Shown: positions 1 through 7,909 of the stretch, in pieces
Position numbering within the stretch: the stretch's first letter is position 1
Layout of the letters: every line of letters begins with the position of its first letter
Assembly (NCBI GenBank): GCA_902766215.1
Contig: CACXCV010000163.1
Location: 1 to 8,743 of the forward strand
DNA from: Oscillospiraceae bacterium
GTDB taxonomy: Bacteria; Bacillota; Clostridia; Oscillospirales; Oscillospiraceae
Reading direction: 5' to 3'
Length of the DNA: 8,743 bases
Position numbers and translations under genes: made by a program
The notes under the pieces: model-generated
The model's input: only the letters and a program-made list of their open reading frames with translations
Told to the model about the DNA's origin: nothing
Databases searched by the model: none

Positions 1-714
1 ACGCTGGAGGAGGGACAGTTCGTCACCGTCATCGGCGGCAACGGCGCAGGAAAAAGCACCATGCTCAATGCCGTGGCCGGTGTGTTTCCCGTGGACGAGG
101 GGCGGATTGTCATCGACGGCGTGGACGTGACCCGCCTGCCGGAACACCGCCGCGCCCGGTATATCGGCCGGGTGTTTCAGGACCCGATGATGGGCACGGC
201 CGCCACCATGCAGATTGAGGAAAACCTGGCCCTGGCTCTGCGCCGGGGGCAGCGGCGCACCCTCCGCGCCGGAATCACCCGGGCCGAGCGCGACGAATAC
301 CGCCGCCTGCTGGCCCAGCTGGATCTGGGGCTGGAGGACCGCCTCACGTCCAAGGTGGGGCTGCTCTCCGGCGGCCAGCGCCAGGCGCTGACGCTGCTGA
401 TGGCCACGCTGAAAAAGCCGCGCCTGCTGCTGCTGGACGAACACACCGCCGCCCTGGACCCCAGGACCGCCGAAAAGGTGCTGGACGTCACCGACCGCAT
501 TGTCAGCCGCGACCGGCTGACCACGCTGATGATCACCCACAACATGCGCGACGCCATTGCCCACGGCGACCGGCTGATCATGCTCTACAACGGGCGCATT
601 GTGGTGGACGTGTCCGGCGAGGAGAAGAAAAAACTGACCGTCAGCCAGCTGCTGGACCTGTTCAGCCGCGCCAGCGGCTCGGACGAGGCCGACGACAAGC
701 TGCTGCTTTCCTGA
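1..714 (+). CDS. ABC transporter ATP-binding protein (3' part; start outside window)
   Basis: This is the nucleotide-binding subunit of an ABC transporter, hydrolysing ATP on the inner face of the membrane. The reading frame is open from base 1, so the N-terminus is cut off; 237 residues are visible and perhaps 20 to 35 are missing. Motifs in order: Walker A GGNGAGKST (bases 34-60), Q-loop VFQDP (172-186), signature LSGGQRQ (364-384), Walker B LLLLDEH (424-444) and switch histidine in THN (538-540). All key residues are present, so it should be active. The wording around the Q-loop (GTAATMQIEENLALA) and Walker B (LLLLDEHTAALDP) resembles the COG1101 group. That group usually works with a COG4120-type permease and a COG2984-type binding protein, some of which carry tryptophan or other amino acids. 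Those partners would lie upstream, so the substrate cannot be read here. A hairpin terminator follows at once, making this the last gene of its operon. An ATG at 61 lies inside the Walker A region and is not the true start. Confidence 0.93.
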   Translation, partial: TLEEGQFVTVIGGNGAGKSTMLNAVAGVFPVDEGRIVIDGVDVTRLPEHRRARYIGRVFQDPMMGTAATMQIEENLALALRRGQRRTLRAGITRAERDEYRRLLAQLDLGLEDRLTSKVGLLSGGQRQALTLLMATLKKPRLLLLDEHTAALDPRTAEKVLDVTDRIVSRDRLTTLMITHNMRDAIAHGDRLIMLYNGRIVVDVSGEEKKKLTVSQLLDLFSRASGSDEADDKLLLS

Positions 715-727
715 ATATGGCCGCATG

Positions 728-780
728 AACCAGCGCCGCCGCACCCATCGGTGCGGCGGCGCTGGTTTGCTGTTGTTTTG
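728..780 (+). terminator. Rho-independent terminator after the ABC gene
   Basis: A perfect 18-bp inverted repeat (728-745 with 750-767, arm AACCAGCGCCGCCGCACC) closes a 4-base loop (CATC). It starts 13 bases after the ABC stop codon. A T-rich tail (bases 768-780, TGC then TGTTGTTTTG) follows on the plus strand. The tail is interrupted, but the stem is very strong. On the minus strand no T tract follows, so for the convergent MATE transcript it is at best a roadblock. Confidence 0.85.
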
Positions 781-783
781 CGG

Positions 784-2121
784 CTATGCCCGGCCGGCAC
801 GCTCGCGCCGACGCAGCAGGACAAACATGACCAGACAGATGCCAACCGACAGCACCGACCCCGCCGCCGTGGCCAGTCCCATGGGCAGCAGCGAGGCAGG
901 AAAGAGCCGCGACATCCAGTACACGCCCGGGATGCGCACCACCGCCAGCGCGGTGATGTTGTGGATAAACGACAGGCCCGAGCGCCCGCAGGCGCAGAAA
1001 TACCCGCTGAAGCAGAAGTGAATCCCGGCAAACAGACAATCAAAGATGTATCCGCGCAGATATTGCCCGCCGGCGGCGGCCACGGCCCCGTCGGCGGTAA
1101 ACAGGCCCACCAGCGGCACCGCGACAAGCTGGATTACCGCGCAGGCCGCCGCGCCAAAGCCCGCTGCAATCAGGATGGCATAGCGCAGCGTCAGCACGGC
1201 GCGCTCGGGCTTGCCGGCGCCAAGGTTCTGCGCCCCCAGCGCCGACACGGTGGAGAGCATCGACGAGGGCACCAGAAACAGAAAGCACATGATCTTTTCC
1301 ACAATGCCCACCGCCGCCGCGTCGGTCAGCCCGCGCCCGTTGGCAATGATGGTGATGGACACAAAGGCCAGCTGCACCAGCCCGTCCTGCAATGCGATGG
1401 GCACACCGATGGACAGCAGCTGTCCCATCACGTCCCGCTGGGGGCGAAAGTCCGCCCGGCTCACCTGCACGCTTTTGCGCCGCAGAATCACAGCCAGCGC
1501 CGCCGCCACGCTGATCGCCTGGGAAAGCGAGGTGCCCAGCGCCGCGCCGGCAGGGCCCAGCTTCAGCGCGCCCATGAACAGATAGTCCAGGGCGATGTTG
1601 GCCACGCAGGCCACGGCGACGAAATACATGGGGCTTTTGCTGTCGCCCAGGCCGCGGAAAATGGAGCTGAGAATGTTATAGGCCGTGATAAACGGCACCC
1701 CGGCAAAGCAGATGCGGAGATATTCCACTGTGCCGGGCACGGCGGCCCCGGGCGTGGCCATCAGGGCGGTGATGGGCCGCACCAGCAGCAGCAGCACGCC
1801 GGTCAGCGCCAGCGACAGGGCCATGAACAGCGTGACAGTGTTGCCGGTGCAGGCGGCAGTGCGCGCACGGCTGCCGCTGCCCACAGCCTGGGCGATGCAG
1901 ACCGTGGTGCCCATTGACAGCCCCACGATGATAACCGTCAGCATGTGCATCACCTGCGAGCCGATGGACACGGCGGTGGTGTCGGCCACGCCGCCGAACT
2001 GCCCGATGATGAACAGGTCGGCCATCCCGTACAGCGTCTGCAGAAAATAGGACAGGAGATATGGCAGCGAAAAACTCACAACGTTTTTCAGCACGCTGCC
2101 TGTGGTCAGATTTTTTTCCAT
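784..2121 (-). CDS. MATE-family multidrug/metabolite efflux transporter
   Basis: This is a complete 445-residue polytopic inner-membrane protein of the MATE family, which exports drugs or metabolites in exchange for protons or sodium ions. The length is normal and the protein is hydrophobic throughout, consistent with 12 membrane helices in two halves. Family-like stretches include LQTLYGMADLFIIGQFGG early in the protein, YNILSSIFRGLGDSKSP at mid-protein and GAQNLGAGKPERA in the second half. The tail is short and basic (RRRERAGRA). I chose the ATG at 2119-2121 because it begins MEKNLTTGSVLK and has AAAAGGAG eight bases upstream. The frame stays open to 2241, but that extra stretch contains the promoter and reads as non-protein. 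Transcription comes from a near-consensus promoter at 2156-2184, divergent from the marR gene, so the MarR protein may control it too. The substrate cannot be predicted. Confidence 0.93.
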   Translation of the reverse strand: MEKNLTTGSVLKNVVSFSLPYLLSYFLQTLYGMADLFIIGQFGGVADTTAVSIGSQVMHMLTVIIVGLSMGTTVCIAQAVGSGSRARTAACTGNTVTLFMALSLALTGVLLLLVRPITALMATPGAAVPGTVEYLRICFAGVPFITAYNILSSIFRGLGDSKSPMYFVAVACVANIALDYLFMGALKLGPAGAALGTSLSQAISVAAALAVILRRKSVQVSRADFRPQRDVMGQLLSIGVPIALQDGLVQLAFVSITIIANGRGLTDAAAVGIVEKIMCFLFLVPSSMLSTVSALGAQNLGAGKPERAVLTLRYAILIAAGFGAAACAVIQLVAVPLVGLFTADGAVAAAGGQYLRGYIFDCLFAGIHFCFSGYFCACGRSGLSFIHNITALAVVRIPGVYWMSRLFPASLLPMGLATAAGSVLSVGICLVMFVLLRRRERAGRA

Positions 2122-2155
2122 GCAAGCGACTCCTTTTATTGTGCCTTGCCTTGAG

Positions 2156-2184
2156 TATATACCCCACATGCCGGGCGGAGTCAA
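2156..2184 (-). promoter_or_regulatory. Sigma-A-type promoter of the MATE gene
   Basis: On the minus strand, TTGACT (2179-2184) and TATATA (2156-2161) are separated by exactly 17 bases. The predicted start lies near 2148, giving a leader of about 27 bases before the ATG at 2121, with the ribosome site in between. Five of six bases match the consensus in each box. Confidence 0.8.
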
Positions 2185-2253
2185 GAGAAAAATGCACCGC
2201 CGCGCCGCCTTGAGGAAGAAAAAGGAAAGTGCGGATTGCACGCTCGTTGCGGG

Positions 2254-2270
2254 AATGTTGCAGGAACATT
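2254..2270. promoter_or_regulatory. Candidate operator palindrome between the divergent promoters
   Basis: AATGTTGCAGGAACATT is a 17-bp dyad with perfect 6-bp arms (AATGTT / AACATT) and a 5-base spacer. It lies between the two promoters, about 70 bases upstream of the MATE -35 box and 37 bases upstream of the marR -35 box. Size and shape fit MarR-type sites, which are usually 16-20-bp dyads, but no specific binding can be proven. A weaker ACAGAA-AA-TTCTGT dyad lies just downstream at 2274-2287. Confidence 0.35.
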
Positions 2271-2306
2271 ATGACAGAAAATTCTGTTTTTGCCGTGCGG
2301 CATCTA

Positions 2307-2335
2307 TTGACTTTTTTTGCCCGCGGGACTATAAT
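2307..2335 (+). promoter_or_regulatory. Sigma-A-type promoter of the MarR gene
   Basis: TTGACT (2307-2312) and a perfect TATAAT (2330-2335) are 17 bases apart. The expected start is near 2342, leaving a leader of about 90 bases before the marR ATG at 2434. The -10 box lies inside the cluster of TARTCCC half-sites, so a bound repressor would block it directly. This may be the promoter for marR and the MATE remnant behind it, and read-through could reach the atp operon. Confidence 0.85.
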
Positions 2336-2363
2336 CCGCGAAGGTAGTCCCATATGGGATTAT
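2325..2363. promoter_or_regulatory. Candidate autoregulatory operator: four TARTCC(C) half-sites over the marR -10 and start
   Basis: Four copies of one half-site lie within 39 bases. GGGACTA (2325-2331) and TAATCC (2332-2337) abut back to back over the -10 box. TAGTCCC (2345-2351) and GGGATTA (2356-2362) face each other over the transcription start. The latter pair contains a perfect 12-bp palindrome, TCCCATATGGGA (2348-2359). Several inverted repeats therefore nest: GGGACTA with TAGTCCC, and ATAATCC with GGATTAT. Occupancy would exclude RNA polymerase from the marR promoter. MarR proteins commonly repress their own gene, so the encoded regulator is the natural candidate ligand. That assignment is inference. 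Confidence 0.55.
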
Positions 2364-2365
2364 CG

Positions 2366-2404
2366 CGCACCGGCTCTGGTGCGGCGCGCCGCCCGCAGGG
2401 CGGC
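2366..2404 (+). other. Two tandem hairpins in the marR 5' leader
   Basis: The predicted marR leader holds two perfect stem-loops. The first is CGCACC-GGCTCT-GGTGCG (2366-2383). The second is GCCGCCC-GCA-GGGCGGC (2388-2404). The stretch between the arms includes the palindrome GCGGCGCGCCGC (2381-2392), which could form a competing fold. No T tract follows, so neither is a terminator. The second ends ten bases before the purine-rich ribosome site AGAGGAAAGGA (2414-2424). They may stabilise the mRNA or modulate translation, or may just reflect high GC. Confidence 0.3.
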
Positions 2405-2433
2405 AAAATCCGCAGAGGAAAGGACGCCTGCGC

Positions 2434-2880
2434 ATGCCGGCACAGACACGGGAGCCTCTGGTTGAGGCCAACCTGGCTATTATCAAGTTTCGCGGCGCCT
2501 ATGCCAGATGGTCGGCGCTGCACCACATGAATTATCACGAGATGCTGGTGCTCTATACCATCCGCGAGTCCGGCTTCTGCACCCAGAAGCAGGTCAGCGA
2601 CAGCTTTCTGCTGCCCCGGCAGACGGTTCACAACGTCATTTCCGGCATGCGGCAGCGGGGGCTGCTGCAGATCAGCCCTGCGCACTGCACCGGCCGGGAA
2701 AAGGCCTTTGTCCTCACCGAGGCCGGGCAGCGCTATGCCGGCCCGTTGATGGACAATCTGGCCGCCATCGAGCAGGCGGCCATCGACCGGCTTGGACCGG
2801 AAAAGCTGCGGGCCATGGCGGGCATGCTGTCCGAGTTCAATCAGGCGCTTGACCGCGCCATGGAAGAAACCAGCGCCTGA
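2434..2880 (+). CDS. MarR-family transcriptional regulator
   Basis: This encodes a 148-residue cytoplasmic DNA-binding protein of the size usual for MarR regulators, which act as dimers and commonly repress efflux genes until a small ligand binds. The winged-helix region spans roughly residues 30-95. It has an opening helix (YHEMLVLYTIRE), a helix-turn-helix with recognition helix LLPRQTVHNVISGMRQRGLL, then a wing ending in the typical GREKAFVLTEAGQRYA. The flanking N- and C-terminal helices would form the dimer interface. The ATG at 2434 is preceded by AGAGGAAAGGA about ten bases upstream and is the first plausible start. Its own promoter carries a cluster of dyad half-sites. The next gene, 14 bases downstream, is a broken MATE exporter, giving the common marR-MATE arrangement. 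The divergent intact MATE gene is a second possible target. Confidence 0.9.
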   Translation: MPAQTREPLVEANLAIIKFRGAYARWSALHHMNYHEMLVLYTIRESGFCTQKQVSDSFLLPRQTVHNVISGMRQRGLLQISPAHCTGREKAFVLTEAGQRYAGPLMDNLAAIEQAAIDRLGPEKLRAMAGMLSEFNQALDRAMEETSA

Positions 2881-2894
2881 AGAGAAATGCAGGA

Positions 2895-3323
2895 ATGGAC
2901 GAAGCACGTTCGGAACAGAACCGGTTCGGCACCCAGCGGATCAGCCGGGTTCTGCTGCGGATTGCGCCGCCGGTCACGCTTGCGCAGCTGATCCAGGCGC
3001 TGTATAATATTGTAGACAGCTTTTTCGTCGGCCGCTATTCTGCCGGCGCGCTGACCAACGTGGTGTTTGACCCGCTGCTGCGCCTGTTTTCCAACTCGGC
3101 GCAGGTGCGGCAGATTGGCCTGACGGCCTTTCTGATCATCGGGTGCAGCTTTTTTCTGCGGTGTTTTCGCTGATGCTCCCGGTGCTTTTCCAGGCTGGGT
3201 CTGGGCTATGCCTGGCTGGCCTTCCCCATTGCCGAGACGGTCACGGCGGTCGCCGGCCTGGCCCTTTACCGGCGCGAGCTGCGCCGCTGGCGCAGCGGGG
3301 CGCAGGCCCCTGCCACTTTTTAG
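2895..3323 (+). pseudogene. Degraded second MATE-family transporter gene
   Basis: Scattered pieces of a MATE protein remain in about 430 bases where a whole gene needs about 1350. The start is good (MDEARSEQNRFGTQRISRVL, then LAQLIQALYNIVDSFFVGRY, the first membrane helix). After that the text jumps to GALTNVVFDPLL, which belongs much later in the family, so helices are missing. Near the six-T run at 3150-3155 the frame breaks: the first frame stops at 3171-3173 while the sense continues in another frame as FSAVFSLMLPVLFQA. The sense then returns to the first frame as LGLGYAWLAFPIAETVTAVAG and the tail RRELRRWRSGAQAPATF, ending at TAG 3321-3323. At least two large internal deletions and a frameshift are needed, so a working transporter is not possible. 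It lies 14 bases behind marR and was probably that regulator's original partner. It differs in sequence from the intact MATE gene at 784-2121. Confidence 0.85.
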
Positions 3324-3402
3324 GCTGCACAACGGGCTGTGCCCGTGAATATACGTATCCCAGTGCAGAATCCATGCGTTGTTCGGAGGTGAAAAACAGA
3401 AC

Positions 3403-4275
3403 ATGAACCATACAAAAAAAGCAAAAGGGCGGACCATCTTCCTGATTGTGTGGATCGGGCTGATGCTGCTGCTTTTGCTTGGCATCCTGATTCTGGCCCA
3501 GCACCCGACCGAGCATGCCGAAACGGTGAAGCAGACCATGCGCGACGGCGTGCTGCATGAGGTGAACAAAATCAGCCTCTTCGGCCTGGAGGTCAACCCG
3601 GCGCTGATCTCGGCCTATGTGGTCACGGCGGTGCTGCTGCTGGCTGCGGTGCTGATCCGAATCTTTGCCATCCCCCGGTTCAAGCTGGTTCCGGGCAGGA
3701 TGCAGAGCATCCTGGAAAAGCCGGTGGAATACTTCTCCACCCTGGCGCGCACCAACAGCCCGAACAAAAGCGGCTTTGTCGGGGCCTATGTTTTCAGCGC
3801 CGGCCTGTACATCTGCCTGAGCACGCTCTTTGAGCTGCTGGGCCTGCAGGCGGTGACCACCGAGGGGACGTCCATCGCCCTGCCCGCGCCGATTGCCGAC
3901 ATCAACGCGGCCATCGCCATGGGTCTGCTGTCCTACCTGGTCATCCTGGGCGCGGGCCTGATCACCGGCGGCCTGCGGGGCATGCTGGGTGTGCTGAAGG
4001 ATTTCTCCCTGCCCATCTCCATGAGCTTCCGTCTGTTCGGCGCGCTGCTCAGCGGCCTGCTGGTCACCGAGCTGGTGTACTATTACATGACGCTGAGCTT
4101 TGTCCTGCCGGTGTTTGTGGGCGTGATGTTCACGCTGCTGCACGCGGTGATCCAGGCCTATGTGCTGACTACGCTGGTGTCCATTTTCTATGGCGAGGCC
4201 ACCGAACCCAAACCGAAAAAAGCAAAAAAAGAAAAATCCCCCAAAATCAAAGCAAAGAAGGCTGCTGAACAATGA
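3403..4275 (+). CDS. atpB: F-type ATP synthase subunit a
   Basis: This is the membrane stator subunit of F0 that, with the c-ring, forms the two half-channels for protons or sodium ions. It has 290 residues. Visible membrane helices include about 12-32, 67-90, 124-148, 168-190, 203-228 and 232-262. The essential arginine is R210 in SMSFRLFG, and the glutamine of the last helix is Q251 in HAVIQAYVL, matching the family pattern. PIADINAAIAMGLL (163-176) is also typical. Two departures: the usual FRLFGN is FRLFGA here, and the C-terminus ends in a Lys-rich tail of about 24 residues (KPKKAKKEK and onward), predicted to be cytoplasmic. I chose the ATG at 3403 because GGAGGTGA lies ten bases upstream; a TTG at 3379 is in frame but precedes that ribosome site. 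It is the first atp gene of the run. No atpI is present and no convincing promoter is visible in the 79 bases upstream. It overlaps atpE by four bases (ATGA). Confidence 0.95.
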   Translation: MNHTKKAKGRTIFLIVWIGLMLLLLLGILILAQHPTEHAETVKQTMRDGVLHEVNKISLFGLEVNPALISAYVVTAVLLLAAVLIRIFAIPRFKLVPGRMQSILEKPVEYFSTLARTNSPNKSGFVGAYVFSAGLYICLSTLFELLGLQAVTTEGTSIALPAPIADINAAIAMGLLSYLVILGAGLITGGLRGMLGVLKDFSLPISMSFRLFGALLSGLLVTELVYYYMTLSFVLPVFVGVMFTLLHAVIQAYVLTTLVSIFYGEATEPKPKKAKKEKSPKIKAKKAAEQ

Positions 4276-4646
4276 AAAAGACAAAACTGATCTCTCTGCT
4301 GCTGACCCTGACCCTGCTGGTGACCCTCCTGGCCGCCGTGACCGTCTCTGCCTTTGCCGAGCCGGCCCCCGAGACCGCCCAGCCCGCCGAAACCACCGAA
4401 GCCGCCGCGTCCGCCGATAACGGTGCCGCCGCCAAGGCCATTGCCGCCGCCGCGGTCGTGGGCGTGGTCGCCACTGCCGGCGCGGTCGGCATGGCTGTTT
4501 CCATCGGCAAGAGCACCGAGGGCATGGCCCGCCAGCCCGAGGCTGCCGGCAAGATCAACTCGGCCATGATGCTGGGCCTGGTCTTCATCGAAACCGCCAT
4601 CATTTACGCCCTGATTGTCGCCATTCTGATCATCTTTGTGCTGTAA
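4272..4646 (+). CDS. atpE: F-type ATP synthase subunit c with N-terminal signal-like extension
   Basis: This is the rotor-ring subunit whose carboxylate carries the coupling ion across the membrane. The core hairpin is normal: helix 1 about residues 52-80, polar loop R87-Q88-P89 that contacts the rotor stalk, and helix 2 about 97-124 with the ion-binding Glu107. Most c subunits have 70-90 residues; this one has 124. The extra part is a typical signal peptide (KK charge, Leu/Thr/Val-rich core, likely cleavage after A27-F28-A29) and an Ala/Glu/Thr-rich linker of about 22 residues. Cleavage would place the mature N-terminus outside, as expected for this hairpin. Ion-site residues are Glu107-Thr108 and Tyr112, as in sodium-type enzymes, but the helix-1 Gln of that type is Met74. 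The coupling ion is therefore undecided, with protons slightly favoured. The ATG at 4272 overlaps the atpB stop, giving translational coupling. Confidence 0.94.
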   Translation: MKKTKLISLLLTLTLLVTLLAAVTVSAFAEPAPETAQPAETTEAAASADNGAAAKAIAAAAVVGVVATAGAVGMAVSIGKSTEGMARQPEAAGKINSAMMLGLVFIETAIIYALIVAILIIFVL

Positions 4647-4661
4647 GCAGAGGGACTGCAT

Positions 4662-5170
4662 ATGCCGCTGAATATTGATTTTTTGCAGGTCCTTCTGCAT
4701 ATGCTCAACTTTGTCATTCTGGCCGGCGGGCTGAGCCTGCTGCTGTATAAGCCCATCTGCCGCTTTCTGGACCAGCGGACCGCGCACTTTGACGCCCTGG
4801 CCCGCGACAATGCGGAAAAGGCGGCGGAGAACGACCGGCTCAAGGCCGAATATCAGCAGAAGCTGACCGATGCCGAGACCGAAATCGCCGCCCGCAAGAC
4901 CCAGGCGGAAAAGGACATGGCCGACATTGCCGAAAGCTATATCAGCCAAGCCAAGGACAAGGCCGAGGCCTATCTGACCGCAGCCGAAAAGGAGGCGGAG
5001 GAGCGCAAGGAGCACATCCTTGACTCTGCCCAGACGGAAATCGGCGAGCTGGTGCTCTCCGCAGCGCAGAAGCTGCTCAGCGACACCGTCACGCCCGAGC
5101 GCGACAGCGCGCTCTATGACGCCTATATCCGCCTGGCCGACCAGGCGGTCAAGGACGAGAGGAAAGCCGA

Positions 5171-5174
<4 letters not shown>
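4662..5174 (+). CDS. atpF: F-type ATP synthase subunit b
   Basis: This is the peripheral-stalk subunit that holds the F1 head still against the rotor. It has 170 residues: one N-terminal membrane helix (about 8-29), the junction YKPICRFLDQR, then a long charged coiled-coil-like helix rich in Ala, Glu and Lys to about residue 150. The end (SAAQKLLSDTVTPERDSALYDAYI) matches the usual C-terminal region that binds delta. A short tail of about 14 residues follows. There is no added delta domain, so it is not a mycobacterial-type b-delta fusion. AGAGGGA lies six bases before the ATG, 15 bases after the atpE stop. The stop overlaps the atpA start (ATGA), exactly where atpH would normally be inserted. 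Confidence 0.93.
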
Positions 5175-6979
<1,805 letters not shown>

Positions 6980-6994
6980 GAAGGCGGTGAGCAT

Positions 6995-7909
6995 ATGGCA
7001 AGCGCCGGCGAAATCAAAATCCGCATCGGGAGCATCCGCCAGACAAAAAAAGTGACCGACGCCATGTATATGATCTCCTCGGTCAAGATGCGCCGGGCCA
7101 AGCGCGAGGTGGAGAGCACCCGCCCCTATTTCCGCGCCCTGAAGGAGCAGATCGGCGAGCTGTTTCTCTATATCCCCGAGACGGACAACCGCTATTTCCG
7201 CCTGCCGCTGCCCGAGGGGCAGATCCACCGGCGGCGCGGCATCCTGCTGGTCACCTCGGACAAGGGGCTGGCGGGCGCCTATAACCAGACGGCCATCAAA
7301 GAGGCCGAGGCCTATATGCGCCGCCACCCGGAGACGTTTCTGTTTATCGTGGGCGAGTGCGGGCGGCAGTATTTCCTGTCCAAGAAAATCCCCTATGAAA
7401 CGGGCTTTACCTATTCCGCGGCCTTTCCCACCGTGTGGGAGGCGCGCAAGATCTGCACCGACCTGCTGGAATACTATGACGGCGGGCGGCTGGACGAGAT
7501 CGACATCATTTATACCGACTATCACAACGGCCGCCCCAGCGAGTGCAAGCGCAACTGTCTGCTGCCGCTGGAGCAGAGCCGCTTCTTCTCCCCGGACCGG
7601 CATGAGGACCCGCAGAACCGTGAGTTCTATCCCGACCCCAACACCCTGCTCAACGGCATCATCCCCAGCTATCTCACCGGCTTTATCTACAGCTGCCTGG
7701 TGGACAGCTATTGCAGCGAGCAGGAGGCCCGCATGACGGCCATGAACACCGCCGGGAAAAACGCGGAGGACGTGCTGAAAAAGCTGCAGATGCAGTATAA
7801 CAGCCTCCGCCAGGCGGCAATTACCCGGGAGATGGTCGAAATCACCTCCGGCGCCAAGGCGCTTCGGCGCAAGCGGACGGCGGAGCAGAGGGAGGGATCC
7901 ACGCAGTGA
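6995..7909 (+). CDS. atpG: F-type ATP synthase subunit gamma
   Basis: This is the central rotor shaft that couples c-ring rotation to the catalytic sites. It has 304 residues, slightly longer than the usual 285-295. The N-terminal helix begins EIKIRIGSIRQTKKVTDAM, with the conserved pattern of basic residues. The globular Rossmann-like part contains LVTSDKGLAGAYN (Ser88-Leu92 core). The C-terminal helix carries MTAMNTAGKNAEDVL and RQAAITREM (from Arg272), ending in SGAKAL and a basic tail. Both helices needed for the coiled-coil shaft are complete. The middle region is Cys-rich for a gamma (GEC, SECKRNC, SCLVDSYC), with no clear redox motif. The ribosome site AAGGCGGTGA ends four bases before the ATG, 15 bases after the atpA stop. 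It overlaps atpD by four bases. Confidence 0.95.
   Translation: MASAGEIKIRIGSIRQTKKVTDAMYMISSVKMRRAKREVESTRPYFRALKEQIGELFLYIPETDNRYFRLPLPEGQIHRRRGILLVTSDKGLAGAYNQTAIKEAEAYMRRHPETFLFIVGECGRQYFLSKKIPYETGFTYSAAFPTVWEARKICTDLLEYYDGGRLDEIDIIYTDYHNGRPSECKRNCLLPLEQSRFFSPDRHEDPQNREFYPDPNTLLNGIIPSYLTGFIYSCLVDSYCSEQEARMTAMNTAGKNAEDVLKKLQMQYNSLRQAAITREMVEITSGAKALRRKRTAEQREGSTQ

Noticed and set aside
751..1917. A 388-codon open frame on the plus strand across the MATE gene
   Set aside because: It is the antisense shadow of a clear membrane transporter. The product is full of His, Gln, Arg and Gly with no domain, and there is no ribosome site.
2122..2241. Longer MATE start at 2241
   Set aside because: The extra 40 codons run through the promoter at 2156-2184 and lack family similarity. 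The ATG at 2121 has a strong ribosome site.
2274..2287. Dyad ACAGAA-AA-TTCTGT as a regulatory site
   Set aside because: Six-base AT-rich arms of this kind arise often by chance, and there is no second copy nearby.
3332..3346. Hairpin ACGGGC-TGT-GCCCGT as a terminator after the pseudogene
   Set aside because: The stem has only 6 bp and is followed by GAATATACG rather than a T tract, so it should not stop transcription before atpB.
3241..4284. A 347-codon minus-strand frame opposite atpB
   Set aside because: It is antisense to atpB with a Gln/His/Asp-rich translation, the usual mirror of a Leu-rich membrane protein in GC-rich DNA.
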